From contig WQVW01000007.1 of NCBI GenBank assembly GCA_009785655.1, positions 1 through 15,699 of the forward strand: a DNA stretch of 15,699 nt, given 5' to 3'. A program made the translations under genes and the position numbers. Source of the stretch: Oscillospiraceae bacterium (GTDB lineage Bacteria > Bacillota > Clostridia > Oscillospirales > Oscillospiraceae). Below the pieces are notes generated by a model. It was given only the letters and a program-made list of their open reading frames with translations, did not search any database and was not told where the DNA came from. Shown piece by piece: positions 5,327 to 13,070 of this stretch (its first letter is position 1; each line of letters begins with the position of its first letter).

Positions 5327-8128
5327 TTACGATACAACCGCCCGGGCGCAGCGCGGACACAGTTCAGGATGAGTTTTTCCAATATCTGAATCATGCACCC
5401 AGCAACGCGGGCATTTCGGGTCTTGGCTCTGCGCAACTGATACGATAACGCCAGGAAATTCTACCCCCTCGTAACCGTTGCCGCCACCTTCTATGATGTT
5501 CACCTTGGAGACGATGAACAACGTTTTCAGGTCTTCGCCGTCAACATCGCACAAGAACGCCGCGCGATCGGGCACATATAGTGTGATCTCAGCATCCAGC
5601 GGTTTACCGATTATTTTCCCCGTCCGCGCAATTTCCAGTGCTTTGTTCACATCTGACCGCAAACGCAACAGTTTATCCCACCGAGCCTCGCTGTCCGGGG
5701 ACAGTTTATATTCGCTCTCTGACTGCGGCATCGGGTTATACAGCACACTGTCAACATCATCATTTGCACTGTGCGGCATGGCCGCCCATATTTCTTCCGC
5801 AGTGAACGCCAGAATCGGCGCAAGCATGCGCACCAGCGCGTTCAGAACAACATATATCGCCGTCTGCGCCGCACGGTGGGATATGCCGTTTGTCTCATCG
5901 CAGTACAGCCTGTCTTTTATGATATCAAGATAAAAGTTAGACATATCCACTGTGCAAAAATTGTGAATACCGTGATAGATCGTGTGATATTCATACCTGT
6001 CATATGACGCGTTAACTGATTCCACCAGCTTGTTCAATCTAGCCAGTGCCCAGCGGTCAAGTGCCTGCATATCATCAAACGCGACGGGGTTGTTTGGATC
6101 AAATCCGTCCAAATTCCCCAGAATAAACCGCGCCGTGTTGCGGATTTTCAAATAACTCTCCGACAATTGTTTCAGCAGGTTCGCGGAAATTCTGGTATCC
6201 GATCTATAATCGGCAGATGAAACCCACAGCCGCAGTATATCAGCCCCGTAATCTTTAATCACTTCTTCAGGCGCAACAGCATTGCCGAGTGATTTGTGCA
6301 TAGCCTTGCCCTCACCATCCAGCGTCCAACCATGGGTGATTATTCTTTTATACGGCGGCACTCCGTTAACGGCGATACTTGTCAGCATGGACGACTGGAA
6401 CCACCCTCTGTATTGATCCCCGCCCTCAAGGTATATATCCGCCGGAAAATGCAGGTCTTTAAACTGCCCGCGCAAAACCGCCGCATGGGTAGAGCCGGAA
6501 TCGAACCAGCAATCCAGCGAGTCCTGCCCAGTTGTGAATTTTTCTGTGCCGCCGCAATGCGGGCAAGCAAACCCTTGTGGTAAGATTTCAGCCGCAGACA
6601 TTTCATACCACACGTTGGATCCTTTTTGCCCGAACAGCTGCGCCACAGCCTCAATACTCTCCGGTGTGCAGACCGGCTTATCGCACTCTCCGCAATAGAA
6701 TACAGGGATCGGCAACCCCCAGTGCCGCTGGCGCGAGATGCACCAATCAGCCCGCTCGACAATCATCGCGATCATCCGGTCTTTGCCCCATTCGGGAATC
6801 CACTTGATATCCTCACACGCCGCAACCGCCGTGTCTTTCATCGCGTCTACTGAGGCAAACCATTGTTCCGTCGCCCGATAAATAATCGGACTTTTGCACC
6901 GCCAGCAGTGCGGGTATGAATGCTCTATATCCTCGGCAGCGAATAGCGCGCCGGATGTTTGCAAATCTTCGTTGATCACGTCCGCCACTTTGGAATAGTG
7001 CTGCCCCGCGTATTGCAATGCCGCCTCGGTCATAATCCCGCGTGAATCAACCGGGGTGAGTTCTGACATGATGGTTTTCAGCTCCGGGTATTTCGTACAG
7101 ACATTAAAGTCATCGACCCCGTGTGCGGGTGCTGTGTGAACTAAGCCTGTTCCGGCTTCGGTCGTGACATGATCCCCCACGACAATCAGCGATTCTCTGT
7201 CGTAAAACGGGTGTTGTGCGGTCATACGTTCTAACGCTTTGCCGGGGAGTTTTGCAAGTGTCTCAAACTTTTCGATCCCTGCTTTGTTGAACACCGCTTC
7301 GGCAAGCTTGGTCGCGACAATATACACCTCATCGTTCGCCCGGCAGACTGAATATTCAATGTCCGGCCCAACAGAGATGGCCAAGTTGCCCGGCAGCGTC
7401 CAAGTTGTCGTCGTCCAGATCAGGACATACGCGTTCTCAGCTCCGGGAATCCCGTCCAGCACCCCTTTGGTGTCTTTCACTTTAAACTTGACGTAAATCG
7501 CTTTGCACGGGTCGTTGGCGTATTCGATCTCCGCCTCCGCCAGTGCCGTTTCGTCGGAAGTGCACCAGTACACGGGTTTCAGACCCTTATAGATATATCC
7601 CTTTTCATACATTTTGCCGAAAACGCGAACCTCATCAGCTTCAAATGCAGGGTTCATCGTGAGATATGGGTTGTCCCAATCTCCAATCACGCCCAGTCTT
7701 TTAAACTGTTCGCGCTGTATATCAACGAAGTCTGCCGCAAATTTATGGCAAGCATCACGAAATTCCGGGATCGACATTTTCTTCCGGTCAAGCTTATTTT
7801 TCTTAATGATCGCACTTTCAATCGGCATACCATGGTTATCCCATCCGGGGGTATATGGTGCCATCCAACCGGTCATGTTTTTGTGGCGGATTATAATATC
7901 TTTCAGCACCTTGTTTAACGCGGTACCGATATGAATATCTCCGTTTGAAAACGGCGGCCCATCATGCAATATGAATTTCGGCTTTTGCGAATTCTTTTCC
8001 ATCAGCCGTTGATACACTTGTTTATCATAAAAGCTTTTCAGCATTTCCGGCTCACGCTTCGGCAGTCCGGCACGCATGGGGAAATCTGTTTTCGGCAGAT
8101 TAAGCGTTGCGTTGTAATCTTGGGGCAT
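5327..8128 (-). CDS. ileS: Isoleucyl-tRNA synthetase
   Basis: This 933-residue class I synthetase attaches isoleucine to tRNA-Ile in the cytoplasm. Visible features in order are the HIGH-type motif HIGT (66-69, within HDGPPFSNGDIHIGTALNK), the CP1 editing domain (WTTTTWTLPGN and GTGLVHTAPAHGVDDF), CWFDSGSTHA, a KMSKS-type loop reading AMHKS (609-613, followed by LGN), the anticodon-binding domain, and a C-terminal Cys4 zinc motif (CPRCW...CPRC). A further CxxC pair lies between the editing domain and CWFDSGS. ATG 8128 is chosen because GAGGAG lies about 10 nt upstream and MPQDYNATLNLPKTDFPMRA is the usual start. The frame is open to 8254 but there it reads through a repeat element. It is 19 nt upstream of lspA. 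No T-box leader was found in the 205 bp back to divIVA. Confidence 0.97.
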   Translation of the reverse strand: MPQDYNATLNLPKTDFPMRAGLPKREPEMLKSFYDKQVYQRLMEKNSQKPKFILHDGPPFSNGDIHIGTALNKVLKDIIIRHKNMTGWMAPYTPGWDNHGMPIESAIIKKNKLDRKKMSIPEFRDACHKFAADFVDIQREQFKRLGVIGDWDNPYLTMNPAFEADEVRVFGKMYEKGYIYKGLKPVYWCTSDETALAEAEIEYANDPCKAIYVKFKVKDTKGVLDGIPGAENAYVLIWTTTTWTLPGNLAISVGPDIEYSVCRANDEVYIVATKLAEAVFNKAGIEKFETLAKLPGKALERMTAQHPFYDRESLIVVGDHVTTEAGTGLVHTAPAHGVDDFNVCTKYPELKTIMSELTPVDSRGIMTEAALQYAGQHYSKVADVINEDLQTSGALFAAEDIEHSYPHCWRCKSPIIYRATEQWFASVDAMKDTAVAACEDIKWIPEWGKDRMIAMIVERADWCISRQRHWGLPIPVFYCGECDKPVCTPESIEAVAQLFGQKGSNVWYEMSAAEILPQGFACPHCGGTEKFTTGQDSLDCWFDSGSTHAAVLRGQFKDLHFPADIYLEGGDQYRGWFQSSMLTSIAVNGVPPYKRIITHGWTLDGEGKAMHKSLGNAVAPEEVIKDYGADILRLWVSSADYRSDTRISANLLKQLSESYLKIRNTARFILGNLDGFDPNNPVAFDDMQALDRWALARLNKLVESVNASYDRYEYHTIYHGIHNFCTVDMSNFYLDIIKDRLYCDETNGISHRAAQTAIYVVLNALVRMLAPILAFTAEEIWAAMPHSANDDVDSVLYNPMPQSESEYKLSPDSEARWDKLLRLRSDVNKALEIARTGKIIGKPLDAEITLYVPDRAAFLCDVDGEDLKTLFIVSKVNIIEGGGNGYEGVEFPGVIVSVAQSQDPKCPRCWVHDSDIGKTHPELCPRCARAVVS

Positions 8129-8204
8129 GTACTCAAATCTCCTCTCCGTTTGAATATATCGTGAAGAATGATGCAGCTTTGCAGGCGCGTGGCGCGTCCG
8201 CCAT

Positions 8205-8260
8205 CCTTGAATCCACAGGCGGCTGAAGGCCGCCCCTACAGCAGGGGGCTTCATTCAAGG
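8205..8260. repeat. 56-bp palindromic repeat element upstream of ileS
   Basis: Terminal inverted repeats CCTTGAAT (8205-8212) and ATTCAAGG (8253-8260) enclose two internal hairpins: GGCGGC/GCCGCC (8218-8223, 8229-8234) and CCCCT/AGGGG (8233-8237, 8243-8247). The TGTAGGGGCGGCC core on the minus strand resembles the dispersed GC-rich palindromic repeats found between genes in many clostridial genomes. It lies between the divIVA terminator and the ileS start, adjoining the ileS 5' region. Confidence 0.6.
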
Positions 8261-8264
8261 TAAA

Positions 8265-8287
8265 AGGGCCGCCCTATTGTCGGCCCT
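8265..8287 (-). terminator. Intrinsic terminator of divIVA
   Basis: On the minus strand AGGGCCG (plus-strand 8281-8287) pairs with CGGCCCT (8265-8271) across a 9-nt loop, and the transcript continues TTTTA. It starts 47 nt after the divIVA stop. A modest stem with a short U tract suggests partial termination before ileS. Confidence 0.65.
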
Positions 8288-8333
8288 GAATTTATTCGAT
8301 AAAAAATACGTGTGTCAAGTACCGGTGCATGAT

Positions 8334-9125
8334 CTACTGCTCATTTGTAAAATTTGTTCCGAATTTAAGGTTTTCCAGATCGAATTTATTCTCCGGCAAA
8401 TCGAACTCGTCCTCATCTTTTATGTTGTACAGCTTGGTATCTGTATCCTCTTCTTCATACAACAAATAGCCTTCCGGGGCTTCTTCATTCACTGCCGGCG
8501 GGGGATTCAGTTCGCCTTTCAGGCTTTCCAGCACACCGCCCAATATTTGGTTCGCCGTGTCTTCAACCGATTCTTCCCGCGGCTGTGTAGTACTCTCTGG
8601 CACACTTTCTTCTACATGCTCCGGCATTGGTGCAGAAAGCTGCGCTTCGTCCGGTGATTTTTCTACCTGGGCGCGTCTTGTTTTTTCAAGCTTATTCAAA
8701 AACTCTGAATGTTTTTGCATGATCGCTTGCGCAAGTTCAACAAACTTGCCGGTTTCTTTCACAGCAACGGTGAGACGCAGCTCCTCCTCCGCTATTTTTC
8801 GTTCCATCTCTGCCAAACGTGTTTTTTCTTCATTGCTGACGTTTTGCAGAATTTCATCCCGCTGTTTGTTCGCATCCGCTAAAAGCTCTTCACCCATCCG
8901 TTGAGCCGTGAGCAGTGCCATTCTCATCGCGTCTTCAGTTGAGCGGTATTCCTCTACCTTCTCAACTAATACCTTAAGCTTGCCTTTCAATATGGCGTTT
9001 TCCTTATACAGCGAGTTGTAATTTTCAGAAATGTTTTCAAGAAATTCATCAACCCCTGGCATCTCGTATCCGCCGAATGCGACTCTTTCAAATACTTTAT
9101 CGGCAATATCCTGTGGTGTTAGCAT
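8334..9125 (-). CDS. divIVA: DivIVA-domain cell division/polarity protein
   Basis: This 263-residue coiled-coil protein binds curved membrane at division sites and poles and recruits partners. The N-terminal lipid-binding domain is clear (MLTPQDIADKVFERVAFGGY, then MPGVDEFLENISENYNSLYK, residues 1-42). Long coiled coils follow, at about 35-70 and 75-155 (ADANKQRDEILQNVSNEEKT, REAQ- and KE-rich). The C-terminal ~110 residues are acidic and disordered, ending in EFDLPENKFDLENLKFGTNF, a tail type seen in clostridial DivIVA proteins. ATG 9125 has GAGGG about 10 nt upstream. A weak promoter may lie in the 112-bp gap before it (TTTAAA-18-TATAAA on the minus strand). It sits between sepF and ileS as in Firmicutes generally, but ylmG and ylmH, which normally come between sepF and divIVA, are absent. 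Confidence 0.93.
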   Translation of the reverse strand: MLTPQDIADKVFERVAFGGYEMPGVDEFLENISENYNSLYKENAILKGKLKVLVEKVEEYRSTEDAMRMALLTAQRMGEELLADANKQRDEILQNVSNEEKTRLAEMERKIAEEELRLTVAVKETGKFVELAQAIMQKHSEFLNKLEKTRRAQVEKSPDEAQLSAPMPEHVEESVPESTTQPREESVEDTANQILGGVLESLKGELNPPPAVNEEAPEGYLLYEEEDTDTKLYNIKDEDEFDLPENKFDLENLKFGTNFTNEQ

Positions 9126-9237
9126 CGACTCTCAACCCTCTTCCGCTAATAATTTATATCTTGCGCTTTTGATTATTTTAAATATATTAAACCGCTTCAT
9201 TCCCGCGATTCATAGTAACGCTACCGCTTATTCAGGC

Positions 9238-9702
9238 TTAGAAATACATCCCGTTGTTTTCAAGTTCATCAATCAGGTCACCCAACAAATCCACGTTGTA
9301 CGGCGTGATGATATATGTATTCACAGCAACTTTTTTTATCTTGCCTTCCTGCGCATAGGCCACACCGCTTAAAAAATCTATAAGCCTGCGGGCTATATCT
9401 TTGTTCGTCGATTCAAGATTCAAGACGACAGTGCGCCGATCACGCAGATGATCCGCAATTTCGGCGGCGTTTTCGAACCGCTCTGGCTTGACCAGAACAA
9501 CCTGAAGCTGCGCGGTGGCGTGAATGTTCACAACCTTATTGCTGCTTCTTTGTTCCTCAAACCCGCCATAAGAACTTCTGGCCTGGGACGCGGTTCTGGG
9601 GACTGGAGGCGGTTCTTCCGACCTATGCTGTTGAAAATCCTCAAACTCATCGTCATCATCATACGGCTTGGTCAGCTTTTTCAATTCACTAAACAATCCC
9701 AA
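9238..9702 (-). CDS. sepF: Cell division protein SepF
   Basis: This 154-residue protein anchors and bundles FtsZ at the septal membrane. The N-terminus MGLFSELKKL forms the amphipathic membrane-binding helix. A charged, disordered linker follows (YDDDDEFEDF, EEPPPVPR; residues about 14-55). The globular SepF/DUF552 domain spans about 57-150 (VVLVKPERFENAAEIADHLR, TVVLNLESTNKDIARRLIDF, LSGVAYAQEGKIKKV, YIITPYNVDL). It uses a TTG start at 9702, supported by AGGAGGG 8 nt upstream and by the amphipathic helix beginning exactly there. It is 44 nt downstream of yggS and 112 nt upstream of divIVA, all on one strand. Length and domain order are normal for the family. Confidence 0.96.
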   Translation of the reverse strand: MGLFSELKKLTKPYDDDDEFEDFQQHRSEEPPPVPRTASQARSSYGGFEEQRSSNKVVNIHATAQLQVVLVKPERFENAAEIADHLRDRRTVVLNLESTNKDIARRLIDFLSGVAYAQEGKIKKVAVNTYIITPYNVDLLGDLIDELENNGMYF

Positions 9703-9710
9703 ATTAGGAT

Positions 9711-9717
9711 CCCTCCT
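9711..9717 (-). promoter_or_regulatory. Ribosome binding site that decides the sepF TTG start
   Basis: AGGAGGG on the minus strand lies 8 nt before TTG 9702. No ATG or GTG near it would preserve the conserved MGLFSELKKL start. Confidence 0.8.
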
Positions 9718-9746
9718 GTGCTCATATAATATAATCGTGCGGCGAT

Positions 9747-10424
9747 TTAGAAAATTGCGGAGCCTATCCTTACCATATTCGCCCCGGCGCGGATCGCTTC
9801 AACGTAACTGCCGCTCATACCCATAGACAAAAGCTGCATAGAGACATTATCGTATTTTTTTTCGCTAATGTCAACAAAAAGCTTAAACATTGTTTCAAAA
9901 TGGTAACAATTTTCAAGAAATTTCTCTAAAATTGGCGGAATTGCCATGAGTCCCATCACTTTAATTCCGTCAGTTTCCGCCGCAGTATCAACCATTCGCG
10001 TCAATTCTTCCGGAAGTATTCCGGATTTTGACGGCTCTCTGCCAATATTAATCTCAATCAGCACATTCTGGATAACGCCGAGTTCCACTGCCTTTTTGCC
10101 GATTATCTCAAGCAATTTCACGGAACCCACCGATTCTATCAAGTCGCAGACTCCCACCACTTTGCCAACCTTGTTCGACTGCAGATGTCCGATAAAATGC
10201 AGTGGCGCACCGACATACGCGTTCTGCGACAGTTTTTCCGTCATATCTTGAACCCGGTTTTCGCCGATGGCATCTGCCCCTGCCGCAATCGCTTGCCTAA
10301 CGTCTTCGGCTGTGGCCGATTTCGCCGCCGCAACAAGCGTAATTTCAGCAGGATCCCTGCCGGATTGTATAGCGGCTTGTGCAATCGTCTCTCGCACTTT
10401 TTTTATATTATCCGCAATGCTCAC
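9747..10424 (-). CDS. yggS: YggS/YlmE-family PLP homeostasis protein
   Basis: This 225-residue TIM-barrel protein of the PROSC/YggS family binds pyridoxal phosphate and affects vitamin B6 and amino-acid balance. No catalysis is established for the family. Key sequence: LVAAAKSATAEDVRQAIAAG with PLP lysine K35, the family signature GENRVQD, HFIGHLQSNKV, EINIGREPSKSG, and the C-terminal LSMGMSGSYVEAIRAGANMVRIGSAIF, which supplies phosphate-binding residues. GTG 10424 has AAGGGG 8 nt upstream (10433-10438). The position just before sepF is the classic Firmicute ylmE-ylmF order. A 121-bp palindromic element fills most of the gap to the upstream HlyD-like gene, so yggS may have its own promoter or depend on readthrough. 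Confidence 0.95.
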   Translation of the reverse strand: MSIADNIKKVRETIAQAAIQSGRDPAEITLVAAAKSATAEDVRQAIAAGADAIGENRVQDMTEKLSQNAYVGAPLHFIGHLQSNKVGKVVGVCDLIESVGSVKLLEIIGKKAVELGVIQNVLIEINIGREPSKSGILPEELTRMVDTAAETDGIKVMGLMAIPPILEKFLENCYHFETMFKLFVDISEKKYDNVSMQLLSMGMSGSYVEAIRAGANMVRIGSAIF

Positions 10425-10485
10425 GTGAATAACCCCTTGTGTAATTTTATGCTATCCTTCTGGATACAGTCCGCCATGCCATAAG

Positions 10486-10606
10486 CAAAACACCCGCCGA
10501 CTGCGGATCCACCCTCTTTACTAAAGAGGGCCGCCTCAAACAAAACCCTCATCTTTGCCTTCTTTATAGTTAAAGAGGGCAAAGACCGCAGTCGGCGGGT
10601 GTTTTG
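10486..10606. repeat. 121-bp palindromic element with 21-bp perfect terminal inverted repeats
   Basis: The ends are perfect complements over 21 bp: 10486-10506 (CAAAACACCCGCCGACTG...) against 10586-10606. Inside are two more hairpins: CCCTCTTTA-C-TAAAGAGGG (10512-10530) and a 14-bp stem with one G-U pair at 10553-10566/10571-10584 (CTTTGCC...GGCAAAG, TAGT loop). It begins 11 bp beyond the stop of the HlyD-like gene and ends about 60 bp before the yggS start. It has no coding capacity and resembles a MITE-type or REP-type dispersed repeat. Confidence 0.75.
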
Positions 10607-10617
10607 TCTCACAGCTA

Positions 10618-11787
10618 TCATCCAACAATCTTACCATGTGACAAGTTATTTGCCCGAACGATAATCGTCGCGCCCGGGCGCAGGCCGCTGATTCTGGTTG
10701 ACACGCATTGCACAATATAGCAACTGTCGTCAACAATGCTCAATATCTCCACTGGCACACGCTCTGCCCGGACACCGACTTGAATAAATATATGGGTCGC
10801 GCCATCATCGTCCAGATGTATCGCCTCTTTCGGCACGCGTATCCCTGTGACTTCGCCGAAGATTACATCCGCCGAAAGATGGCGGTGCGGCGCGATATCT
10901 CGCATATGCCTGTCGCTTGAAAACAACACAAGCGACAAGCCATTTTCGCTTCTGCTCACGTCCTCAACCTGCATATTCACAACCGCGTTATACGCCCCCC
11001 GGAACTGCACAGGTACGCTGCGCCCAATCGTTAGCCGGAACGCGTCCGCTGAGTTCATCACCGTTGCGTAATACCATGTGTGATCCGTTATCAGCTTGCC
11101 CATTCCTTGCTGGCGCATCGGCGTCTCAAAAAGCGCGGACAATTGTGAGGGCGGCGTTTCTCTCGTGATATCTTGCGGACTGACGTTTTCAAATCCATCT
11201 GTAAACTGAGAAAATATGCCGGAAACCGGTGCGTAAATCGTCCGCATACCGTGGCTTCTCGCCTCTAAGCTCGCCAATCGGGACTGAAGGTGCGGCAGCT
11301 CTGATTCATCGGAGCCGCCATTTTCAAAGATATATGTTTCGATTCTAAGCACAAGCTCGTCCAGCCGCTGCAGATCATCTGTCCGCACAGCGCGGGAGAG
11401 ATCCACGATACTTTGGCGGCTCATTACCGCCGAATCCTGTCCGGAAGATGCCTCTAACTGCGTGATTCTCAATCTTGTTGCGTGGATCTCGCTCGCCGTC
11501 TCCAACGCCGCCGCGCTTGTGTATTCAATGGCCAAAGGTTGTCCCGTGCCGACCCGGACGCCTTCATCCACCACGGGCAGAACCATGTCTCCACCGCCGG
11601 AGATTACCGTTTCGGTGCGGATAATATATCCGCTCACAGCAGCAGCTTCTTCAATTGTGTAGCTTACCGCCGGCATTGTCTCAAAAGTATTTCGGACGCC
11701 TCTGAATACATATACCCCTATGTAGCTTAAAATACCAAGAAACAATACCGCCGTTGTCAGCTTTATAAACAAATCGCTCCTGCGCAT
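10618..11787 (-). CDS. HlyD-like membrane fusion/adaptor protein
   Basis: This 389-residue protein has one N-terminal membrane segment (about 8-28, LTTAVLFLGILSYIGVYVF) and a large outside domain. The layout is that of HlyD/MFP adaptors: a first half barrel-sandwich (VSGYIIRTETVISGGGDMVL, then VDEGVRVGTGQPLA, about 50-90), an alpha-helical hairpin (about 95-190, ATRLRITQLEASS...LQSRLASLEARSH), the second half (IYAPVSGIFSQFTDGFENV), and C-terminal beta domains with VTGIRVPKEAIHLDDDGATH and VEILSIVDDSCYIV. HlyD-type proteins normally work with an ABC or RND transporter, but none is encoded nearby, so its partner and cargo are unknown. ATG 11787 has GAGAGG 8 nt upstream. It lies 37 nt downstream of hfq and is probably co-transcribed. 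Family placement is by architecture rather than catalytic residues. Confidence 0.8.
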   Translation of the reverse strand: MRRSDLFIKLTTAVLFLGILSYIGVYVFRGVRNTFETMPAVSYTIEEAAAVSGYIIRTETVISGGGDMVLPVVDEGVRVGTGQPLAIEYTSAAALETASEIHATRLRITQLEASSGQDSAVMSRQSIVDLSRAVRTDDLQRLDELVLRIETYIFENGGSDESELPHLQSRLASLEARSHGMRTIYAPVSGIFSQFTDGFENVSPQDITRETPPSQLSALFETPMRQQGMGKLITDHTWYYATVMNSADAFRLTIGRSVPVQFRGAYNAVVNMQVEDVSRSENGLSLVLFSSDRHMRDIAPHRHLSADVIFGEVTGIRVPKEAIHLDDDGATHIFIQVGVRAERVPVEILSIVDDSCYIVQCVSTRISGLRPGATIIVRANNLSHGKIVG

Positions 11788-11824
11788 ATGCCGTACCTCT
11801 CACTAGGCAAACAATGTTTGCCGC

Positions 11825-12073
11825 CTACCCTTCACCTTCGTATTCCGTCTCATTCTGTTCCACCAGATTGATCGGTCTTGATGGTATGATCGTTGAAATT
11901 GCGTGCTTGTATATCAGCTGCTGCTTCCCCTCTGAATCCAGCACCACAGTGAAGTTATCAAAACCTGTCACCGCGCCCCGTAGTTGGAACCCGTTGACAA
12001 GGAAAACTGTCACCTGCTGTTTTGACCCCCGCGCCTGATTTAAGAATACGTCCTGTAAATTTCTGTTTGCCAT
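11825..12073 (-). CDS. hfq: RNA chaperone Hfq
   Basis: This 82-residue Sm-like protein forms a hexameric ring that binds small RNAs and A/U-rich mRNA segments. The Sm1 motif (VTVFLVNGFQLRGAVTGFDN, residues 21-40) and the Sm2 motif YKHAISTIIPSR (55-66, with the proximal-site residues Y55, K56 and H57) are intact, as is N-terminal LQDVFLNQ. A short acidic tail (NETEYEGEG) ends the protein. ATG 12073 is preceded by GGA about 7 nt upstream within AAAGGACGGA. The order mutL-miaA-hfq is ancient and shared with proteobacteria. The gap to miaA is 64 bp. Confidence 0.96.
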   Translation of the reverse strand: MANRNLQDVFLNQARGSKQQVTVFLVNGFQLRGAVTGFDNFTVVLDSEGKQQLIYKHAISTIIPSRPINLVEQNETEYEGEG

Positions 12074-12137
12074 TATTTAGTCCGTCCTTTCTTTATTTAG
12101 GCTGTGCGCCTTAATGTATTGACGGTCATTATTATAG

Positions 12138-13070
12138 TCATAGGACTTGCAAATATCCTGTCGAAACATGCAGTCCCCAATCTAAATCCGGCGTTTTTTC
12201 GTAAAAAATCCATTGTACATTGTCGTCCCGTCTCAGCCAGGTCAACTGCCGTTTCGCATATCGGCGGGACTCCATTTTTATCGTGTTCACAGCCTCATCA
12301 AAACTGTATTCACCCGCGATTGCGCCAATCAGCTCTTTATACCCAATCGCCTGCATCGCCGTTGTGTTCGCGGAGACTCCGGCATTTAAAATCCCCCGAA
12401 CCTCCTGCGCCAGTCCGGCAGACATCATCGTGTCTACCCTGGTGTCAATCCTATTGTACAGATCCTGCCTGTCGGAAAAATTCAGCGCGATTTTTACCGC
12501 GTCGTACCGGGGCGGCAGGTCTTTCGTCTCACGATTGTGCTGTGAGATTGTTTGCCCCGTTCCGCGAAAAACCTCAAACGCCCGAACTATCCGTTTTTTG
12601 TCGTTCGCGTGGAGTTTTTCAGCACTCTCCGGGTCAAACGCCGCGAGTTTTACCAGCATAGCCTCTCCGCCGGCATTATCATATTCCGCTTCTATCTCGG
12701 CTCGAAGCATGGGGTCAGGTTTGTCAGAGAACTCATTCCCCCGTATCAACGAGTCAATATAAAGTCCTGTCCCGCCGACTATTACTGGCGTTTTTTCACG
12801 GTTTAAAATATCGTCTACGCACTTTGATGCGTCCTCTACATATTTGGAAACGGAGTAATCTTCCCACGGTTCCGCCACGCTTAGCATATGATGTGGGACG
12901 CCAAGCTGCTCTGCCGCCGTGGGTTTCGCCGTGCCGATATTCATGCGGCGATATATCTGCATAGAGTCGGCCGAAACCACCTCGCCGCCAATTTGCTTCG
13001 CCAGATTCGCACCCAGCGCGGTCTTCCCCGTCGCCGTCGGCCCCGTGATGACAATAATCCGCCCTGTCAC
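12138..13070 (-). CDS. miaA: tRNA dimethylallyltransferase
   Basis: This 310-residue enzyme transfers a dimethylallyl group from DMAPP to N6 of A37 in tRNAs that read UNN codons. Visible motifs are the P-loop GPTATGKT (10-17), SADSMQIYRRMNIGTAKP with catalytic D35, HHMLSVAEPWEDYSVSKYVE, the GGTGLYIDSL segment (99-108), and the C-terminal tRNA-binding ALNFSDRQDLYNRIDTRVD, AMQAIGYKELIGAI and RRYAKRQLTWLRR. It starts at GTG 13070, whose bases overlap the mutL stop (GTGA, 4-nt overlap). Upstream AAAAGG is too close to act alone, so reinitiation or coupling to mutL is likely. Length is normal. Confidence 0.97.
   Translation of the reverse strand: MTGRIIVITGPTATGKTALGANLAKQIGGEVVSADSMQIYRRMNIGTAKPTAAEQLGVPHHMLSVAEPWEDYSVSKYVEDASKCVDDILNREKTPVIVGGTGLYIDSLIRGNEFSDKPDPMLRAEIEAEYDNAGGEAMLVKLAAFDPESAEKLHANDKKRIVRAFEVFRGTGQTISQHNRETKDLPPRYDAVKIALNFSDRQDLYNRIDTRVDTMMSAGLAQEVRGILNAGVSANTTAMQAIGYKELIGAIAGEYSFDEAVNTIKMESRRYAKRQLTWLRRDDNVQWIFYEKTPDLDWGLHVSTGYLQVL

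Noticed and set aside
6478..6515. tRNA T-arm-like sequence (GGTTCGATTCCGG on the minus strand)
   Set aside because: It encodes the conserved CWFDSGST of IleS. No acceptor, D or anticodon arms surround it.
8129..8254. N-terminal extension of IleS to 8254
   Set aside because: The extra 42 codons read through a palindromic repeat. The SD and conserved start point to ATG 8128.
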